Assembly (NCBI RefSeq): GCF_002174305.1
Contig: NZ_MIJB01000007.1
Coordinates: 1-64,000, forward strand
Reading direction: 5' to 3'
From: Aeromicrobium sp. PE09-221
GTDB taxonomy: Bacteria > Actinomycetota > Actinomycetes > Propionibacteriales > Nocardioidaceae
Length of the DNA: 64,000 nucleotides
The translations under genes were made by a program, and so were the position numbers. Shown here piece by piece: positions 62,980 through 64,000 of the stretch. The notes beneath the pieces are model-generated. The model worked only from the letters and a program-made list of their open reading frames with translations. It had not been told where the DNA came from and ran no database searches. Within the stretch, counting starts at the first letter, position 1. The number at the start of each line of letters is the position of its first letter.

Positions 62980-64000
62980 ATGACACGAATCAGGTCAGTG
63001 GAGGCGCGGACGGTAGCGATTCCGTTGGCGAAGGCGACGGCGATGGCCCGGCGTTCGGTAGATGTCCGGTACTACGCGCTCGTCCGCGTCACCGACGACG
63101 ACGGACGGACCGGCATCGGCTTCTGTTACGCCGGCAACTTCGGCGGCTCGGTCGTCTCGCATGCTGTGCGCGAGCTCATCGCGCCGTTGGTGGTCGGCCA
63201 ACGAGCGGACCGACATCGAGCGCTATGGAACGAGATCTACGCCGAGACCCTGCTGCACGGCCGGGCCGGGTCGGTCTCCCGCGCGCTGAGCGCCGTCGAC
63301 ATCGCGCTGTGGGACCTCGCGGCACGCACCGCTGACAAGCCTCTGTGGCAGTACCTCGGCGCGACCACGATCGAGGACAGCGTTCCCGCCTATGCCAGCG
63401 GGGGTTACTACCTCGAGGGCAAGACTCCCGATGACCTGGCCGCCGAGATGCGGGGGTACGTCGATGCGGGCTTCGGGGCGGTCAAGCTCAAGGTCGGCCG
63501 GGTCGGCGTCACCCCCCAGCACGATGCTGAGCGGCTCGCGGCGGTTCGCGATGCGGTCGGCCCGGATGTCCGCGTGATGCTCGATGCCAACAATGCGTGG
63601 AGCGATGTGCCGACCGCGCTCGAGGCCCTGCGATTACTGGAGCCGTACAATCCCTTCTGGATCGAGGAGCCCTTCGGCCCGGATGACATCCGCAGTCACG
63701 CGATGCTGGCGCAACGGACACCGATCACCGTGGCGACCGGCGAGATCGAGTACGGCCGATGGAGGCACCTGGAACTGCTGGAGCGCGGCGGTGCCGCGAT
63801 CCTGCAGACCGATGCGGCCGTCTGCGGGGGGATCACCGAGTTCCAGCGCATAGCCGACTCGGCCGCCTCATTCGGCGTGACGATGTGCCCGCACTGGTTC
63901 CACGACCTGCACATCCACGTGGTGGCCTCGATCGCCAACGGTCAGTATGTCGAGTACTTCCCCGACGACCAGGTCCTCAACTTCCGTCGGCTCGTGTCCC
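62980..64000 (+). CDS. Mandelate racemase/muconate-lactonising family enzyme (3' end cut by window)
   Basis: 340 codons are visible. The frame runs open to the window end. Enolase-superfamily motifs are complete: KLK bases K169 and K171, metal ligands D202 (MLDANNAW), E229 (WIEEPFG) and E255 (ATGEIEYG), and the C-terminal base H305 (CPHWFHDLH). The KxK plus His arrangement is that of the mandelate racemase subgroup, mostly acid-sugar dehydratases; the His-Asp dyad partner would be the Asp of TDAAVCGG. GGAGG lies 8 bases before the ATG at 62980. It starts the catabolism of the imported compound or racemises it; the substrate is unknown. Confidence 0.88.
   Translation, partial: MTRIRSVEARTVAIPLAKATAMARRSVDVRYYALVRVTDDDGRTGIGFCYAGNFGGSVVSHAVRELIAPLVVGQRADRHRALWNEIYAETLLHGRAGSVSRALSAVDIALWDLAARTADKPLWQYLGATTIEDSVPAYASGGYYLEGKTPDDLAAEMRGYVDAGFGAVKLKVGRVGVTPQHDAERLAAVRDAVGPDVRVMLDANNAWSDVPTALEALRLLEPYNPFWIEEPFGPDDIRSHAMLAQRTPITVATGEIEYGRWRHLELLERGGAAILQTDAAVCGGITEFQRIADSAASFGVTMCPHWFHDLHIHVVASIANGQYVEYFPDDQVLNFRRLVS

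Overview
The window is high-GC (roughly two-thirds G+C) chromosomal DNA from an actinobacterium. The evidence is the base composition, the rpsL-rpsG-fusA-tuf operon with GTG starts, a single-chain type I fatty acid synthase of about 3000 residues followed by acpS, a DUF3499/phosphohexomutase/Trm112 block, and several apparently leaderless promoters. Type I synthase is best known from Mycobacteriales, but I cannot fix the genus by reading. I see no tRNA, rRNA, CRISPR array, transposase or phage gene.

Layout. 1-3150: acyltransferase-3 membrane protein, Nudix hydrolase, lipoprotein. 3291-8152: an iron-dependent hydroxyacid-oxoacid transhydrogenase homologue, a GntR regulator and a large FAD/Fe-S 2-hydroxyacid dehydrogenase, which together look like a 4-hydroxybutyrate / D-2-hydroxyglutarate cycle. 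8333-12851: the str operon from promoter to terminator. 13011-20479: housekeeping genes (zincin-like protein, DUF3499, phosphohexomutase, Trm112-like protein, two dynamin-like GTPases, EttA). 20734-22544: MarR/YceI pair and a hotdog thioesterase.

22620-33740 is an accessory metabolic island: TetR, stand-alone biotin carrier, divergent carboxyltransferase, acyl-CoA ligase, a complete peptide-type ABC importer, and a stand-alone biotin carboxylase. Read as a pathway it imports an acid, activates it to a CoA thioester and carboxylates it. 33883-37699: second TetR, acyl-CoA dehydrogenase, thiolase, SDR (beta-oxidation). 38039-47556: operator, FAS-I and AcpS. 47811-50291: membrane protein, third TetR, an ACAD10/11-type kinase and a FabG-like reductase. 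51261-53764: a second carboxyltransferase and carrier under the same operator motif as FAS-I, plus a thioesterase. 53941-64000: a GntR-controlled catabolic island with a second complete peptide-type ABC importer, a crotonyl-CoA carboxylase/reductase-like protein, an atypical SDR and a mandelate-racemase-type enolase cut by the window end.

Regulation is unusually readable. One palindrome (consensus CTAAGC-N4-GCTTAG) occurs at four acyl-CoA promoters. A different palindrome (TGAGGA-N2-YCCTCA) occurs in pairs upstream of FAS-I and of the carboxyltransferase at 51321. A third motif ending in TATCGTA links the last GntR gene to an internal promoter of the last island. Three families of non-coding palindromic repeats (A, B, C) sit in the intergenic gaps.
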